The position numbers and the translations under genes are program-made. This document shows positions 62,939 to 64,000 of a stretch of DNA of 64,000 nt, in pieces. How positions within the stretch are numbered: position 1 is the stretch's first letter; each line of letters begins with the position of its first letter. Below the pieces are notes generated by a model. That model was not told the origin of the DNA. It was given only the letters and a program-made list of their open reading frames with translations, and did no database searches. Origin of the DNA: Elephas maximus indicus (taxonomy: Eukaryota > Chordata > Mammalia > Proboscidea > Elephantidae); the NCBI RefSeq assembly GCF_024166365.1, contig NC_064842.1, positions 16,339,001-16,403,000 on the forward strand. Direction: 5' to 3'.

Positions 62939-64000
62939 TCATATACAGTAAACATATATATTTACATTTCTTGGTCTTTCAGCTTTATTAACTATCTGCA
63001 CAAAGTAGGAAGCACAGCAAGGCTGTTTGTAATTTAAGTTTCTATATCTGGACTGTCTTGCAACGCCGCCAGAGAGCTGCAGGAAGCTCCTGCTTATTCT
63101 GCTGAGAGATCTCTGCCAGATAGGCTCAGAGACCTGCTCTTTTATTGTTCTGTTTAATAATGCAGAAAGGTTAAGCACAAACACACAAAAAGTGGCTTTA
63201 TTTTTTTTCTCCTTTTTTGGCTCGACCACAGAATGGTTGACGGACAGAGTGGGTAGGTTTTTCTGGCCCACATATGTCTTTACAAAGACTCAAACCCTTC
63301 CGCCATCTCCCACTTGATGGCAGCTGCTGCCCTACACATTCTGGGGCTATCAGCTCTCCAGGACAACGATCTTCTGGTGACAGAATTCCGTGGTCTTGAA
63401 CGTTCTAAGAAAAACCGTGGTGGATTCAGAAGAGGCTCTTATAATCCCAAACCAGCAATTACAAGTATTAAAAAAAAAAAGTATTAAAGTATTTCAAATT
63501 AGCACCTCTCCTTTTTTTAAACTTTTCACTCAGACTGGACCCTTTCCTTATGCCCCCGCCCCAACCCTTTGAATTTCTTTAGAATTCCTGTTTGCTTCCG
63601 TTTCCTCAATACCTAACCACAGAGTCCCGTGCTGCTGGCCTCCCCATGTTCAGAACAACGATTCTAGTGTCCATCCTTATCATTCTCAGTGACCCACTGA
63701 ATCTGAGAGCCTCCTCTCTACCCACCGACCACTGGCTGATCTAGTATTCCCCCAACAATCAAGAGCTCTGCGTTCCTCCTCAGTGAACTCCAATCCAGCT
63801 CCCTCAAGGAACACAGGAGGATGACAAGTGACTCAACAAGAACTGTACTTGACCTAGGTGTGAGTTTTCTCTTTCCAAGGCTACCACGGGGTACTCTGAA
63901 AACTAAACCAGAGGGGAAGGTGACCGATCCTTTACAAATCTATGTGTGTGTGTTTAAAAGACAAAGGAACCCAGTGAAGTTCTCAGAAGGGAATACTCTG
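62939..64000. other. Intron 2 sequence at the right edge, unassigned
   Basis: No repeat family or exon recognised. An A-run occurs near 63470. Confidence 0.4.

Larger units (their letters stand above)
39239..64000 (-). other. ITPKB large intron 2 (3' part)
   Basis: No further exon with ITPKB homology or good splice borders was found to the right edge. In other mammals a very long intron separates the N-terminal exon from this one. Stretches such as 42800-44440, 46964-47500, 48930-49087, 49163-49845, 50085-50950, 51895-53180, 56400-57090, 57223-58540 and 62939-64000 contain no feature I can name beyond those listed. Confidence 0.85.

Overview
This is mammalian nuclear DNA. The evidence is intron-split genes, L1/L2/MIR/MaLR fossils and low CpG. 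It is most likely from an afrotherian, and an elephant or another paenungulate is my best guess. Two repeat families point there: about thirty copies of the tRNA-derived AfroSINE, and an RTE/BovB-type LINE with several shortened derivatives. The species call is an inference from repeat content.

The only protein-coding gene I can support is the 3' part of ITPKB (inositol-trisphosphate 3-kinase B), on the minus strand. Six coding exons are intact, with GT/AG borders and phases that join without a break: 39139-39238, 38458-38671, 31652-31856, 28920-29021, 26609-26680 and 24292-24507. Together they encode about 302 residues: the calmodulin-binding segment and the whole inositol-phosphate kinase domain. 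A repeat-free 3' UTR of about 3.1 kb runs to a poly(A) signal at 21235-21240. The large N-terminal exon lies beyond the right edge, so 39239-64000 is intron.

Layout. 1-21 kb is gene-free DNA downstream of ITPKB, full of nested repeats. It holds a near full-length minus-strand RTE element (4271-7883) broken by an AfroSINE and an LTR, an L1 broken the same way (12605-14225), a dead mariner transposase (10330-10990) and a G-rich 19-bp minisatellite (15884-16642). 21.2-39.2 kb holds the ITPKB exons. 39.2-64 kb is intron with SINEs, MIR/L2, an inverted pair of RTE derivatives (44.4-45.9 kb), a pentanucleotide repeat (49.1 kb) and a repeat-free, CpG-retaining block with AP-1 and CRE-like sites (54.85-55.28 kb) that could be an intronic regulatory element.

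I found no undescribed multi-gene system. The most rewarding signals are the CpG/AP-1 block, the minisatellite, CTCF-like motifs near the ITPKB 3' end, a poly(A)-only insertion flanked by a target duplication, and a series of RTE-derived non-autonomous elements, including one with a tRNA-Gly-like head.
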